This document shows positions 34,238 through 46,381 of a stretch of 64,000 nt of DNA, piece after piece. Source of the DNA: Chlorophyllum brunneum (taxonomy: Eukaryota > Basidiomycota > Agaricomycetes > Agaricales > Agaricaceae); assembly GCA_963576785.1 (NCBI GenBank), contig OY756142.1:682001-746000 (forward strand). The letters run 5' to 3'. Position numbers and translations under genes: made by a program. Position 1 is the first letter of the stretch; each line of letters opens with the position of its first letter. The notes under the pieces were generated by a model that was not told where the DNA came from, searched no databases, and saw nothing but the letters and a program-made list of their open reading frames with translations.

Positions 34238-37146
34238 ATGGACCCCCACTCACGACTCAGTCAGTACAACCAGCGCGGTCCAAAATCTGGTCCTCTCCCA
34301 ACTTCGCGTTTTGTCTCCGAGATGATGAACAAACCCACCCTCGATACTTTTTCATCTATGCAAACTCCGACAGCCAAGAAAAAATCTAAAGGCTCTAGCC
34401 CAGCATCCACCCTCCTTATCCGAAGACCTATCGCCACAAACTCGCGCATAAAACAAAATGAGAATTACCGCAAGGATATGTACCTTGCCTTTGTCACCAA
34501 CGCCCTCCGGCAAAAACTGAACGTGCGAAACAGCTCAAAGTGCCCATCTATTTCTTTTAACTTTTGCAATAGGGAAATTCCGAACCGTATGACGAGCTCG
34601 TCAGCCAGTTCAACCCGAAACGTCGTACAGATCCTTCATCCACCGACCTATCAACTTCTTTGCGGATATGGATCCTCGCACTCACCCATGTCGTCTCTCG
34701 TCTTGAACGGACCCACTCGAGTCTCGTCGAAGCTGTCGTTAATATGCCATGGACAACCCTAGACTCTGCAACAGTCAAATCTTATACCGTTTTCATTGGA
34801 ATGCTGCTCTCTGCCAGGCCAGAATACCTATCTCTGGTTTTAGGGAAGGTTGCTCAGGGTTTCACTTATCGTAAGCCGTTATCCCTCTTCTGTGAGTGAA
34901 CAACCTGTTAAAAGCATCCTTCTGTTGGGCTACACAGAATCTGGACTACAAACATTATCCCAAGCCTTCCCGGAAAGCTCTGCGAGCCCAATCACTCGCC
35001 GCGTGATTTACGATCGACTACATTATCTCCTACAGCATCTATTGTCCCTTGTCCCAACGCTTCCTTCTACCCTCCGGCCCCTTCTTGTTCGCACTTTTCC
35101 TCACAAAAGACAAAATCAATTGACACAGTCCACATATATCCGCAACCTGCTCAGAGTATCATCATACTGCCCCGAACTATCGGAAAGGATACTGGCTACT
35201 ATTGTTGATAGAGCCATCCAGATCGATGTGAGCATTATCCTACGTCCAACTTCGTGAGATTTACCGGTTGTACGTGTGTAGGTCGAAATACAGGTTGAAC
35301 TTGAAGAACTTGAAGATGAAGAAACCTCTGAAGAACCCCTCTTCGAGATCGATCCTTTTGATGTCGTCTTGGGCCAGGAAGAACACGAATCGTCCGACTT
35401 GTCTGATGTTGACGACTCGGATGATGAAATAGGTGATGACTTTAGCGACCTGTCCTCCGATGCTGGTGGCCTGGACGACGAGGTTCCTCCTGAACTACCC
35501 ACGAATGTGAAACACATACAAGAAATGGTCAAGAAGCTTGATTCTATTTTGACCCTCATGTTCGAGCATTTCAAACGAACTCATTCAATTCCATCAAGCA
35601 ATCCAACAACTCCCGGTGAGCCAGGATCCAGTAGTGCGTCACGCCCTCCCTCGCCGCCTGAGTTGACAATCCTTCCACCATTACCACCATTGTCTTCGGA
35701 TCCCTTCGTCGCGTCACCCATCTCCCCAGATCCCACACCTGCATTTCCAGACAGAACACCCGAACGTACTCCTGCTCCAGGATCACGATCGGCCCTCTCT
35801 GTGGAACCCTCAACTTCAACCTCGCTACAAAGCACCATGAACACCATGCGAACTCAGTTTAATGCCCTCCTTTCCATCTTCGAACGAACCATTCTCAGAA
35901 CCTTCAAATCGCGTTATACGCAATTCCTCATCTTCTGGTATACCTCTCTAGACCCAGAGTTCGCGGACATCTTCCAGGGAATGCTTGTTGAGCGTGCCCT
36001 GCTGGGTACCTCTTCTACGGGTATTCATGTTCCCGGTGAGCCCTTGAACGAGGAAGATGGCTCCAACAATAGTGCTTCAATGGTGGGTGGAAGCACGATC
36101 ACACGAGCGGCGGCAGCGTCGTATATTGGCTCGTTTGTAAGTCGTGCAGTGTTTGTAGATGGAGAGAGTGCAAGGAGAGTCGTCGCAGTCCTCTGCGAAT
36201 TCCTGAAGGTCCACCTGGATGATGTGGAGGAGTCATTAAGGTTGTATTCTGCCACGGTGAATATCGGTGGTCCCCAACATACAGTCTTTTATGCTGTGGC
36301 GCAAGCGGTGTTCTTGATTTTTTGCTTTCGGTGGAGGGATTTGTTGAACTTGAGGGAAGATGAAGACGGAGAGGGTTATGCGGCGAGCACCATGACTGCC
36401 AGTGGGCAGGGCGAAACTGACGCTGGCGGGAAAGCGAGGAACTGGATGCCAGAATTGGGAGTATTGCAAAGAGTGGTGAATAGTGTACTAAACCCGCTCA
36501 GGGTAGGTCCCACACATCCACCAACCGTCCTCCGGATCATATGCCGACTAATCATACGTACATTTACTAGGTCTGTTCATTCAACGTAGTCATGCAATTT
36601 GCTCGTGTGGCGCAAGCAACAGATTTTATCTATTGCTACACTATTCTAGAATCTAACAAGCGTCTTGAATCCACTTCCACCCTGTCAACACACCCGAATA
36701 TGACATCACCGGCGTTCAATCAACCTGCCCTGACTCAATCAAACGCAATCCTCACTTTGAAAGGCTCCGAGTCGGGATGTGTCACGGCCGAATTGAACAC
36801 ATTCTTCCCATTCGATCCTTATCGACTTCCCCGATCTGCGATCTTTATCAAGGAGGTGTATCGAGAGTGGTCGAGTGTCGCTATTGACAGCGAATCGGAT
36901 GACGATGAGGAGTCGGAGGCTGAAGACGCAGGTGAATATGATACTAGTGGAGGCGTGCCGAGTTCGTCGCCTGGGGGTGAGAGGTATCTCGCGATCCCAC
37001 AAACCAGTTCCAGAAGAGGGACGCGTAGTGAAGGGGAGGGCGATGATACCACTGGTGGACTTGGGGAGAGTTTGGAACAGATGAGCATTAGCCCGATACG
37101 CGGAGGTGTGACCAGTACTTCCATTTCGATGAATTTTGTCGGATGA
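34238..37146 (+). CDS. RRN3: RNA polymerase I initiation factor Rrn3 (TIF-IA)
   Basis: Five exons (34238-34522, 34573-34870, 34938-35227, 35282-36502, 36571-37146) join to 889 residues. Rrn3 binds Pol I and couples it to the rDNA promoter factors in the nucleolus. Family signatures are RRVIYDRLHYLLQHLLSLVP, FPHKRQNQ, the segment ending AIQIDVEIQVELEELED, and the VCSFNVVMQFARVAQATDF block in the last exon. It is longer than yeast Rrn3. The extra length is an acidic run (LSDVDDSDDEIGDDFSDLSS) followed by a Pro/Ser/Thr-rich stretch, plus an acidic C-terminal tail. Such acidic regions are likely phosphorylation targets for growth control, which is inference. Confidence 0.93.
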
Positions 37147-38297
37147 AGGTTGTTACGGTGTACACTATATGTTGTTCCGTGCTGCCGCAAGTTGGAATGA
37201 AAGTTAACTCCGGCTGTAGCTGACCATTACGCCTGAAGCCTGAGGCGTAATGCCATCGCTGTGCGACTGTGGGCGTGGGATCCCGACGTGGTGTTCTCTA
37301 ACAAGACAGTGCGCGATCGCGAGGTACAAGGCCGAACGGCGGAATGAAGGAAGGCCGAGAGCAGAACAATTCACCGAAGGAATTGATAGGCCAAACAGGG
37401 TTGATCTGAACGTAAACCAAGATACTAGGGTGCTATGACGATCCCGATTGGTCGGTATTATTCGTCCTCCGAGGCTCCGGCGAAAAGATTGCTCTAGTCC
37501 CAGAAGCATTCCCAAGCCCAGAAGAGCAAATACTTGCACGACGGACGTTAGATACTGAAAAGCGAAATTTTCAATTGTCAAGTTGCGAAATCAGGATTTG
37601 CTACGGATGGCCGTGATTGCTTGTCGGTCGCTATGGACTGCCCCATATACATAAACACGGCGAGGGGTAATCACTGCCTTGAGGATAAAATCGAACCGGT
37701 AGACATTTTTGACGCGGAAATCTTCATCTAGATTATTTGAAAGATAACGGTGTGTGTACCAGTCTAGACGGAGAATATGGAGACGATTATCTGCATTTTG
37801 ATGCCGGGTGTTGGGTCTCGAAATCAGTTGCGTCTCGAAATCAGTTGCATTCAACGAACGGAAGCTGCTCTATGGTGGTTGCTATTCAATTTCCGCCCCT
37901 GGAATTTCTGCCGACGTGCAGGCAATCCGAAACTGTAACACTGAGCAGTGAAGGCGTCATCTCACAGTCTTTGGGTAACTGTCACCAGCTGTGATCGTAG
38001 ATTCCCACGCTCAATTCACACCCGAAAATTAATCAACAGTCGTGCCCGTTAGCTCATACTCATGATAGACAGGACTGCACGCAAGACGCCGAGTAAATTG
38101 CTGGTACAGTGGAAAACGAAAATAAAAATACACTCCATTCAACGCGACAAATCCTTGGAACAGATGCTGCTCCCTCGAACAGAGACTCCCTCTTGCAAGT
38201 ATTGACACTGCCCTAGAATAATCCTTATTCAGCGTTCATTAACGGACAAGACAGATGTATAGCATACCGTCACAGGATTCCCGAAAATATCTGCTCA
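37147..38297. other. Intergenic between RRN3 and the zinc-finger gene, nothing recognised
   Basis: Frames of 125 codons or less occur on both strands, without motifs or splice support. The region should hold the 3' ends of the two converging genes. Confidence 0.45.
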
Positions 38298-39853
38298 CTA
38301 AGTCATACTCACATTTGGGTTCCAACCATATGGATGACGACGCTTTCTTCGCTGACCGCAATTCGGGATATGTCTCACCAGGGAATCTTTGCGAGATAGT
38401 ACTTCTCCACACCCTGCACACCGATTTTGTGCAGAATCACTGAAATCGCCAATCTTCTGACGCTCTGCCTTGTGAATCGATGCATTTTTCCAGTGTCTTC
38501 TGGCATCCCACCGTCTCGTAAAGACCTTGCCACACGGACAATGCAGGCTGCTCTCCCTCCTCACGAATCCCCATTTTATGAGCTGCCCTTCGAGTTTTTG
38601 ACTGTCTAGCTCCTTTGTGTCTTGCCGCGTTCGTCTACACTTTCGAATCTTCTCGTCCGTGACCTCCGGTGACGAGCATTCATCTGAGCACGGTAATGGC
38701 CGTTTCTTGGTATCTGGGAGCCTGGCTGCTGCCGGAACCAAATTTCTGGATCGTGAGGGAGCGGATGGATGTGCCTCAGACTCGACGGGTGGAGTCATGA
38801 GCACGGACGACCCCTTTTGCTTCTCGCGCCCTCTCTTCGAACGAGGCATATGATTAATCGCTGTGTCTCCTTTGGTGTCTTTCGCGAGCGAAGACTGGCA
38901 CTGAGCCTTGGGATTTGGTCTTTTGCGAAGGGTACGTCCTCCAGCCGTGTAATGGCAATTCAGCACCGTAGACAGGGAATCCGACAACGGAACGCCCGGT
39001 AGACACGGTGGGGCAGTAGTACCCGGGTCGGTCTTGGCCTGTTCAGACCTCCTGGGGAAGGCATCTACCTCGAAAGGAGCCACCACTTCAGGAAGGGAAG
39101 TGAGAGTCGTAGTTTCTTCAGGAGGAAGCGACGCGAGCGGAGATCCCGTTTCCCCGATTAACTGGATTTCCGCTGGAAGTTTATTGTCGGATGATGGTAT
39201 TGTGCAAAACGAAACAGGGTAATGGGTGATGCTATGAAGGGGCGTCTCTGTAGGCGGGGGTTCCGTATGGGTCGGGGCTTCAGGTGGGCGTACTGGAACA
39301 ACAAAAACTTGGTCACTGGGTGACTGGGCAAGTAATAAATCATTCAACAACTGTCCAGGATCCAAAGGTGTTGTAATCTGTTGTCCGCATACTGGGGACA
39401 CGTCGTCTGCGGCGGAGAGAAAGATTGACGGTACCCCGTCATAAAGGTCCAGCGACCAACTGTGAACATCCGAATCCGAGCTCGTACTGAGGCTTGCCTC
39501 CGAGGGGGTACTAGAGCCAAGCCAAACGTCCAATCCTTCTTGATCTTCCGGTCTATCAAAGATTTCGTTGCCCTCAAAAGAGTCGTTAGCCCATCGAAAT
39601 TGGTCCCTGATCGGAAGTTCGATGGTTGAGATTTCGTCCTGAGCGAGGAGAACTAATATGTCAACATCGACACTGAACGCGAGAGGACGGAGAAGATATC
39701 TAGTACGAAACCATTAGCTTAAGCAGCTTTCAACAGGAATCGCACCTACGGATCCTGTGGACGGTCACCATACCCCACGATATCTGTTACGGGCGTATCA
39801 GGCCCATGGCACATATCCTCTTTAATATAATCTTTGAAGTAGTCGGGATTCAT
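38298..39853 (-). CDS. Tandem C2HC/C2H2 zinc-finger protein, paralogue 1
   Basis: Two exons (39853-39750, 39699-38298) join through a 50-bp intron to 501 residues. The long middle is low-complexity and Ser/Pro/Thr-rich with basic patches. Two fingers lie near the C-terminus: CPCGKVFTRRWDARRH with a final His six residues on, and CAGCGEVLSRKDSLVRH with a final Cys. Both have 12 residues between the second Cys and the His. It is probably a DNA-binding regulator in the nucleus; targets are unknown. The N-terminus aligns with that of the gene at 50638. The frame is open a little upstream of the ATG, after a possible acceptor, so an earlier 5' exon may exist. A GTGAGT near the stop could be a donor for an extra 3' exon. 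Confidence 0.7.
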
Positions 39854-42134
39854 TAGGAGCTTGTAGAAAAAGTGAGAGGGAATATGAAAAAAGCTAGAGG
39901 CCAGAGACTAAAGACAGAGTTATCGGTCTATGGCTGGTACTCTGCCCTTTAAGTTGTATGTGAATGTGGGCGCGCCCAAAGCGTCCCACACCACCGGTTC
40001 TTCGTTTCATGATTTTACAATGTCTGTTTCGGAAAATAATGATCTAACCGTCACTGCGACATCAGGCTCAGTTTCTAGAACGATATGTCCAGTATTCCTT
40101 CCATGGTCGAAGGGCTGAGCGCTAAATGAAGGGTTTAAGGCATACCAGATCTGGCCCTTTTGCCGAGCGGAATGACATTCAATCCCCAAAGCCCCGTTTT
40201 GGTAAGGGCTGCGCCGTGTGGAAATACAATAAGTTTGAGCATTTAGGAATCATTAGGTCCCTATAAGTAGCGGGCCGCATGACCATGGGACTCGAAAACT
40301 GGCCGATAGGATACCCAAAGATGGAGCACGGAGCCCTCCAAGGATAAGCCGTCGTTCATCGCGAAACGATTGTTCATTTCCCTGGAGGTGTTCGTCTGTG
40401 GTCTAAATTAATCCAGGATGCGTGTTATTGGCGTGGAAGTTTTTACAGACGTGGTATGCTGGCGAAATGGTAGACACAGATCTCTGGAAGTAGTAAGAGT
40501 GTTGAAAGGGACCTCGTAGAATATCTTGATCCCTGAGCGAACAGGTCATTGCGGACTTTCCGCTTCTAATAATTCCCTGCCCGAGAACCCCTGAAAAGTA
40601 GAGTAGTGCCTTCAAGCAAGGACTATTAGCTAATTATGCCGAGGCTGTTTGAGAAGCGAAACAATTACTCATATCAATTGAGAAGGCCAAACGTTCAGGG
40701 ACTATAGATCGGTGCTAAGGGCAGAAGAAGTCCATTGCATCAAACTGTTTCCGCGGAAGGCCAAACCAAAATCCGTCGCTCAAGGTCAGATTGTGACTTT
40801 ACTAGAGTATACAAGATCAGAGGAAAGACAGAAATGTTAGCCTTGGTAAGCGTCCACATCATCCCCGTAGTCCTGTATCCCCATTACACAGAGTGGGGTG
40901 TGTTCTCAAAAACCTATAATCGGCGAAATACATTGCGGTCAACAATACCGAAGGTGGGGAGCTCAATCGATACTGTTACGTGATGATAAAGGTAGCAGCC
41001 CTCCGCCTGAGCATATATCTCGCAACCTGTTTGTGGTCGATTTCGAGCTCGGACCTAGGATGGTCTCCCAAACTCATGGTGCAATCAACGTTCAAATCTT
41101 CACCCCCCAGAATCTCATGCTCATGATAGCCTGGCCACAAGTTGCCTCGGTCTACGTTGTGGCCGGGAGTTCCCTGACGGGACCTTCAAGTTGAGTAATC
41201 CGCGCTTCCAAAGTTGGTACTGTAATACTGGAGACCTTCCCGGGTGAACGTTCGCTCTCTCCTGCTTCAGCAATGCGATGATCCTTAGTGTTACGAAATA
41301 GACGAGGAACCAAGAAGGTTCAATCATCGTCAGGTTGACTCAGGCTAGCGCCGCAGGACCACCCACAAACGAACCATTTGTATGTGTACATAAGAATTGA
41401 AGAACCAATTGCAGCGAAAGCTTCCTACCCAGCTACACATCACCGAACATTCCAACAACCGTAGATAGTGGCGTCCGTGTAGTATCCTCTGCTGTTGGAG
41501 AACGAGTATGGAGGCCGGTCTAGGCCAGGGGCTGGTGCTTCTTTTTTTTTAAAAAAAGGCGGGGTAGTGTTGTTAGCTCACTGCGGTTCTCCCAGAGTTT
41601 GAATTAGCGCTGTACATCATGTAGCCGTACGTATCTGTCTTCTTTGCCGTAACCGTTATCCTCCTCTTCCTCCGGTGCGTGGCATAGGTACACCGAGGTG
41701 CCAGAATTTGGGATTGAAGGAGCCCGAAAATCGAATGTCGCGATGGGGAATCGACGAATTACAACAAACTACACCAATTCGTGAGCATGATCTTCGGGCA
41801 GAGGGCGGAGGTGGCGAAGCGGTTGATTGCACCCAGCGGGGAAAAATTACAGTAATTTTTACGTGAGCGCCAATATAATAAAGAAAAATAGCTTTACCAG
41901 CGCTCATTGGGAACGAGGACGAACCTAAACTTAGATTCAATTAGCTCAATCATATAGGGAAGATGCTGATCAACACTATCAGCTTGCCCGTTCCGACCTG
42001 AACCACCGCACTTACTGGAAATTAAGCAAGGGAACCTCGTGGTTGCATCATTCACCCCATATGTCACAACCCCCCAGCCGGAGGCTCTCCAGACACCATT
42101 CATCAACCATCCCCCTGACTCGTCTGCACTAAGA
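39854..42134. other. 2.3 kb without a recognisable gene
   Basis: No frame here has motif or splice support. A T-run followed by an A-run lies near 41541-41557. A leucine-tRNA-like D-arm (about 40450) has no matching T-arm. The stretch may hold unannotated UTRs or decayed sequence. Confidence 0.4.
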
Positions 42135-43305
42135 ATGTCGTATACAGCTCCAAGGTAAAAAGAAATCTAGAACGTTCTTAAGCCGTGGTCTGATGATCTT
42201 TGGAATAACTAGGTCTCGGCGTGCTCCCGAGCTCGTCACAGCCTACACAGTTAGTGAAGTTGAAAGTCCAGTCCCAGGCTGGGGCAGGATGCATCCCGAA
42301 AGATCCGAGGATGATTTTAACGTAGAAGAGGTCTTCATTGCGCCACCGCTACCGCGAGTACCAGATTATCACAACAGTGGCCGCAGATACGGGAGCCGGA
42401 GGTCGAAGGCATGGGCACCAAAACCTGCACCTCCAGCTTTTTACCACGAGGAGTACGAACGTGTGGGCCACAACCCACAAGATCCGATTCAGGAAACGTA
42501 CCACTATGGCCGTCGCCGAGCCCAAAGCTGGCACCAACCCCGAGCTATTTCTCCCCAGCCAAGTGACACGTCGAGCGGTTGCTCTGCACCAGATTGCGAA
42601 GAATGTGTATATGATGAGTCGCGGAGACGTTATGATGACGATGGTCGCAGCAGGTTCATGAAACCAGTTCCCTATGTCATCGTCCCAAGGAGGAGTGATG
42701 TTCCAAGAGCAACACCGTCACCCGTGCACGCGAACGCTGGACATTCGAGCGTATATAACCATGGAGCACCACGTGTATACCGCCTACACGACTCAACGGA
42801 ACTGGAACACGCACTTGGAGGACCTCCACCAACCAGAGAATCCTCCTTGATTGATAATACCTCGCTCATCGGGGAGTCGCATAACACAGTGGTACTTTTC
42901 CGAGGCACCGCCAGGAGTGGCGACTCTGGAGGGCGTGTGGGTTCTGATGGAATGTCCATCATGCACTCTAATGTATCCTCGCCCAGGTGGTCGGTAGCAG
43001 GGCAGAGATATCTCTCCAGCTCGGAGACGCAGTCAGATGCGCGTTCCCATTCGCCAGTGACTTCGTTGGATGGGCTGTACGAGCATCCGAACCCTAAGTT
43101 TGCGCATCAGGTCCACTCACCACCGGGGCTGCACATGCGGAGACCGGTTGTTATTACGCGGTCGGACGAGAGCTACGAGCACGAGCATTTTGGGGAATCT
43201 GGAGATTATGAGGAGTACGTTGATATCAGCGGCAGTGACGGTGTATATTCCGGGAGCGAAAGATCCTTCAGCAGCGGTAGCGGGGAGTACTATCGGCACT
43301 GGTAG
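42135..43305 (+). CDS. Hypothetical disordered protein
   Basis: A short first exon (42135-42154) joins across a 58-bp intron to 42213-43305, giving 370 residues that start MSYTAPRSRRAPEL. The ORF is long and open, which supports a real gene. The protein is rich in Ser, Arg, Tyr, His and Pro, with no membrane segment or known domain, and ends in a Ser/Gly/Tyr-rich tail (SGSERSFSSGSGEYYRHW). Charge-mixed disorder like this is common in fungal scaffold or RNA-associated proteins, but nothing specific can be assigned. The first exon is inferred from splice consensus; an in-frame ATG at 42193 lies inside the proposed intron. Confidence 0.65.
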
Positions 43306-43673
43306 ATTGGCTGTAGTCCGTTTTAGAAAGCATCTGAGTCAGAGCTTAGTCAGCAGGGTGTGATGAGCTGAGCAGGTCGCCGCACGACGCTGACTAGTCC
43401 TTGTCCACTGACCGCCACCACCCTTCCTGCCCAGCGGTCTCCTTTCCCTCCAATCCACCCGGAGCATATCGGTAAGCAGTCGCAACAGCGCCTGCATGCC
43501 CTGCACAGTTCCATAACAAATCTGTTCGTTCAAAATTCAGAACTAGACCTCCCAGGAGCAGCCGAATCTCTCGTTTATCTACTTATTCGCCCACCGAGAT
43601 CCCGGTTGAAACCAAACTCCTCCGCAATTCGGACAGATTACCTCCATCTTTGGCTCGCGAGACTCTAAAATTA
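43306..43673. promoter_or_regulatory. TFIIB upstream region
   Basis: These 368 bp between the disordered-protein gene and TFIIB hold the 3' end of the former and the promoter of the latter. No TATA box is obvious. Confidence 0.4.
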
Positions 43674-44813
43674 ATGGCGTATTCCCAGCCTTTCCCTCTC
43701 GCCCAGGCTAAAGCTGCCCAGCAGCACCACCCAACTTATGGTCCTGATCTTGCTGTTCGCCTCATCTGTCCCGACTGCAGAGATCCGAACCCGAATATTG
43801 TGGAGGAATTTGGTAGCGGGGATCTTGTGTGTGGTTCTTGCGGTTTGGTTCTTGGTGATCGTATCGTCGATACCAGGAGTGAATGGCGGGTAAGTTCCTC
43901 CTCCTGTCTCTCTGTTCGACTCGGCGCTTTGTTCCTTTGACTGTTCCGTGGCGAATTTCGGGTATTGAACACCTTATAGACGTTCGCCAATGACGAAGGA
44001 GATGATCCCTCGCGTGTCGGCGCAGCGTCGGACCCGCTGATGGAGGGTATCGAGCAACTGGACACTGTTATCAGCTTCCGAGACGGCGGTTCTGGGATTG
44101 CTCGCGAACTCCAGCGCGCCGCCTCGCGTTCTCAATCCTCGCGCTCAGAGCGGAACATCCTTACCGCTTTCCGCGATATCTCCAGTTGGTGCGACCAGTT
44201 CTCCCTCCCCAAAACTATCAGCGATATTGCGAAGCAGCTATATAAAAGGAGCGACGAAGAGAAACTACTTCGCGGTAAACCACTTGACGCGGTTATCGCT
44301 GCTTGTATCTTCATCGCCTGCCGCCAAGCGCATGTCCCGCGGACATTCCGCGAAATCTGTACTTTGACGCACGTGTCCAAGAAAGTCTTGGGCCAATGCT
44401 ACAAGGCACTCGAGCAAGCTTTCAACCTCTCTCCCGGTGCCACACACAACAGCAATAGCAGTTCGACACCCACAGGTCCCGAGAATCTGTTGGTTCGGTA
44501 CTGCAATCACCTCGACCTTCCCGCCAATGTGCAATCTATTTGCTCTGACATCATTGTCGCTGCGAGGAAACATGGTATCGCAGATGGACGGAGTCCCGTG
44601 TCCATTGCGGGCGGTGCAATCTACTTCACTTGTCTATTACTCGCCAAGTCGAAGTCTGTCAGGGATATCAGTGCTGTTGCCGGCGTGAGCGAGGGCACAA
44701 TAAAATTGGTGTATAGGTTGTACTTTGCGGAGAAGGAGAAGTTGGTAAAGCAGGAATGGATAGATGAGGGCAAGGCAGACTTGAGCAGGCTGCCATATGA
44801 CAGTACCAAGTAG
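43674..44813 (+). CDS. SUA7: General transcription factor TFIIB
   Basis: Two exons (43674-43889, 43980-44813) join to 349 residues, the usual TFIIB length. TFIIB bridges TBP on promoter DNA and RNA polymerase II. The N-terminal zinc ribbon has Cys at residues 32, 35, 53 and 56 (ICPDC...LVCGSC). The B-reader/finger follows (GLVLGDRIVDTRSEWR then TFANDEGDDPSRVG). Two cyclin-like repeats come next, marked by LDAVIAACIFIACRQAHVPR and by SIAGGAIYFTCLLL. The intron falls inside the highly conserved reader segment. The ATG at 43674 gives the N-terminus MAYSQPFPL; upstream there is only a non-ATG extension. It converges on RRS1. Confidence 0.97.
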
Positions 44814-45029
44814 TAGTCCTTTTCCTTTTTGTCACCCAAAGGTCTTTACTTCTCCGAGTACTTTCACGTATACTGGCGAGCAACCTTGTGTATTTATGCA
44901 AAATCTTATGGACCCGACTAATAAACATTTCAGTTCTTAAGAGTGCAGAGTGAAAGCAATAGCAAGAAGTAATTAGTTAATAGATGATCAGGTAACGTGA
45001 AAGAGGATGGAAATTATGACCCCGAAGGT

Positions 45030-46179
45030 TTACCGTTTGAACTTTTTGCCCGAGTCAAGTTTCCTAGCAAGAGCAACGCCACCCTGGCCTTTACTCGCCG
45101 ATCGGATAGCCTTGCGTACGTTAAGAACGCCGTCGTCGCCTGAGGAGATTTCCTTGCGCATCTTTCTGGAATCGCTTTCCATCCGGGATAACAATGCAAG
45201 AGCATTCTTCTTTTCCTGCTCAGCAGATGCTTCTGTCGGGTCGAACTGAAGCAAACGCTATGAGACCAAGAATACATTCAAAACGGAGAAAGGGGCGTAC
45301 CTTGCGTTTCAATCCGCGGGGGTTCTTTTCACCTTCCAGCTGGCGATCGAATTTGCCCATGCTAGCGGTACTAGCACGAGTAGTCGCAAGAGTTCGCTCG
45401 ATCTCATTCTTACGGTCATTAGATGATGATCCAGCCGTATGCGCAAGATTCTGAAGTTTTTGTTTCTCGTTCTTAGTGACACGGGCCTTGCGTTCGTCTC
45501 TAGCAATTTTGCGAGGGTCATGATCAACGTCTGCAAAACATCAAGTTAGAGGATCAGCGGTCTGCTGGTCGAGGTGCGAGACATACCAGCATCCGCAGAA
45601 ACTTCGTGTAACCATTGCGTTTCGGCCTCTCTGTTTTTGCCTTTCCAGCCCCATCTTGCAACCCACTCCTGCTTCTCCTCGTCCCAGACTTTCTTTTCAC
45701 GTTTCGTTTTCTTTATACCTTTGGCAGCAGCGAATTTTTCCCATTTTGTTGGTTGTTTAGGTTTGGGAAGAGGCTTTTCGCGAGGAAGAGGAAGAGCAGG
45801 TGGTGGGAGTATCGCGAGGGGCCCATCAGGCGAAGATGTAGTCGGCAGATTGAAAAGTGTGCCTATAAGCCTTTGAGTAGAATCTCGGGCATTCTGTTCT
45901 ATACATTCGTCTAGATTTTCACTGTTGGGACAAAAGTATTATGATACGTTAAATTGCCTTCGCGAAACGGGGTTGAGAGGGCCACCCACTGGTATAAATC
46001 CACATCTATCGGTGTTGTATTGGTCACAGTCAGATAGCCTGCATCTAAGATATAATTGTTGTCCTCCAGATCATTGTTGTCTTGACTGTGCAGGAAAAAA
46101 TAAGCTGTACAGCTAGATGAGTAGAGATGTAAGCGTACTTTGTGCTCCCCAGTGAACTGAGGATATTGGAGACGTCCAT
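45030..46179 (-). CDS. RRS1: Ribosome biogenesis regulatory protein RRS1
   Basis: Five exons (46179-46139, 46085-45990, 45921-45587, 45530-45301, 45245-45030) join to 305 residues. Rrs1 works with Rpf2 and the 5S RNP in building the 60S subunit in the nucleolus. Diagnostic segments are LPREKPLPKPKQPTKWEKFA, GIKKTKREKKVWDEEKQEWV and WGWKGKNREAETQWLHEV in the third exon. A Lys/Arg-rich C-terminal half follows. The N-terminal exon is tiny (13 full codons), but the join restores the conserved DAGYLTVTNTTPIDVDLY region. It is divergent from TAF12, with 202 bp between starts, and convergent with TFIIB. Confidence 0.92.
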
Positions 46180-46381
46180 TGCAGGGGAAAGAAATGAGCA
46201 CTAAAACTGAAAGAACAGACAGCAAAAAAGGATGATTGCTTTATTTGGCTGGAACCCCCGAACCAAACATGAATACGTCCCCCGGAATTACGTTGTCCTA
46301 ATGCGGCAAGCGCGATATTCCATCCTTGTTCTTTCTCCTCCATCTTATTCCTTTCAGAACAACGTCCAGGAACTCGTCGCT
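46180..46381. promoter_or_regulatory. Bidirectional promoter between RRS1 and TAF12
   Basis: Only 202 bp separate the two ATGs, so control elements are probably shared. Pyrimidine-rich stretches occur near 46330-46350 on the TAF12 side. Confidence 0.55.

Noticed and set aside
36236..37190. Minus-strand frames of 77-123 codons opposite RRN3
   Set aside because: They are shadows of the RRN3 exons, which carry family motifs on the plus strand.
37204..37581. 125-codon minus frame after RRN3
   Set aside because: No conserved motif, no start context and no partner exons.
38210..38297. Extra 3' exon of zinc-finger paralogue 1 after GTGAGT
   Set aside because: A downstream frame is open by chance length, but nothing ties it to the gene; the in-frame stop at 38298 is simpler.
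40440..40520. Leucine-tRNA-like start (TGGCGAAATGGTAGACA)
   Set aside because: It resembles a tRNA D-arm, but there is no T-arm or acceptor pairing downstream.
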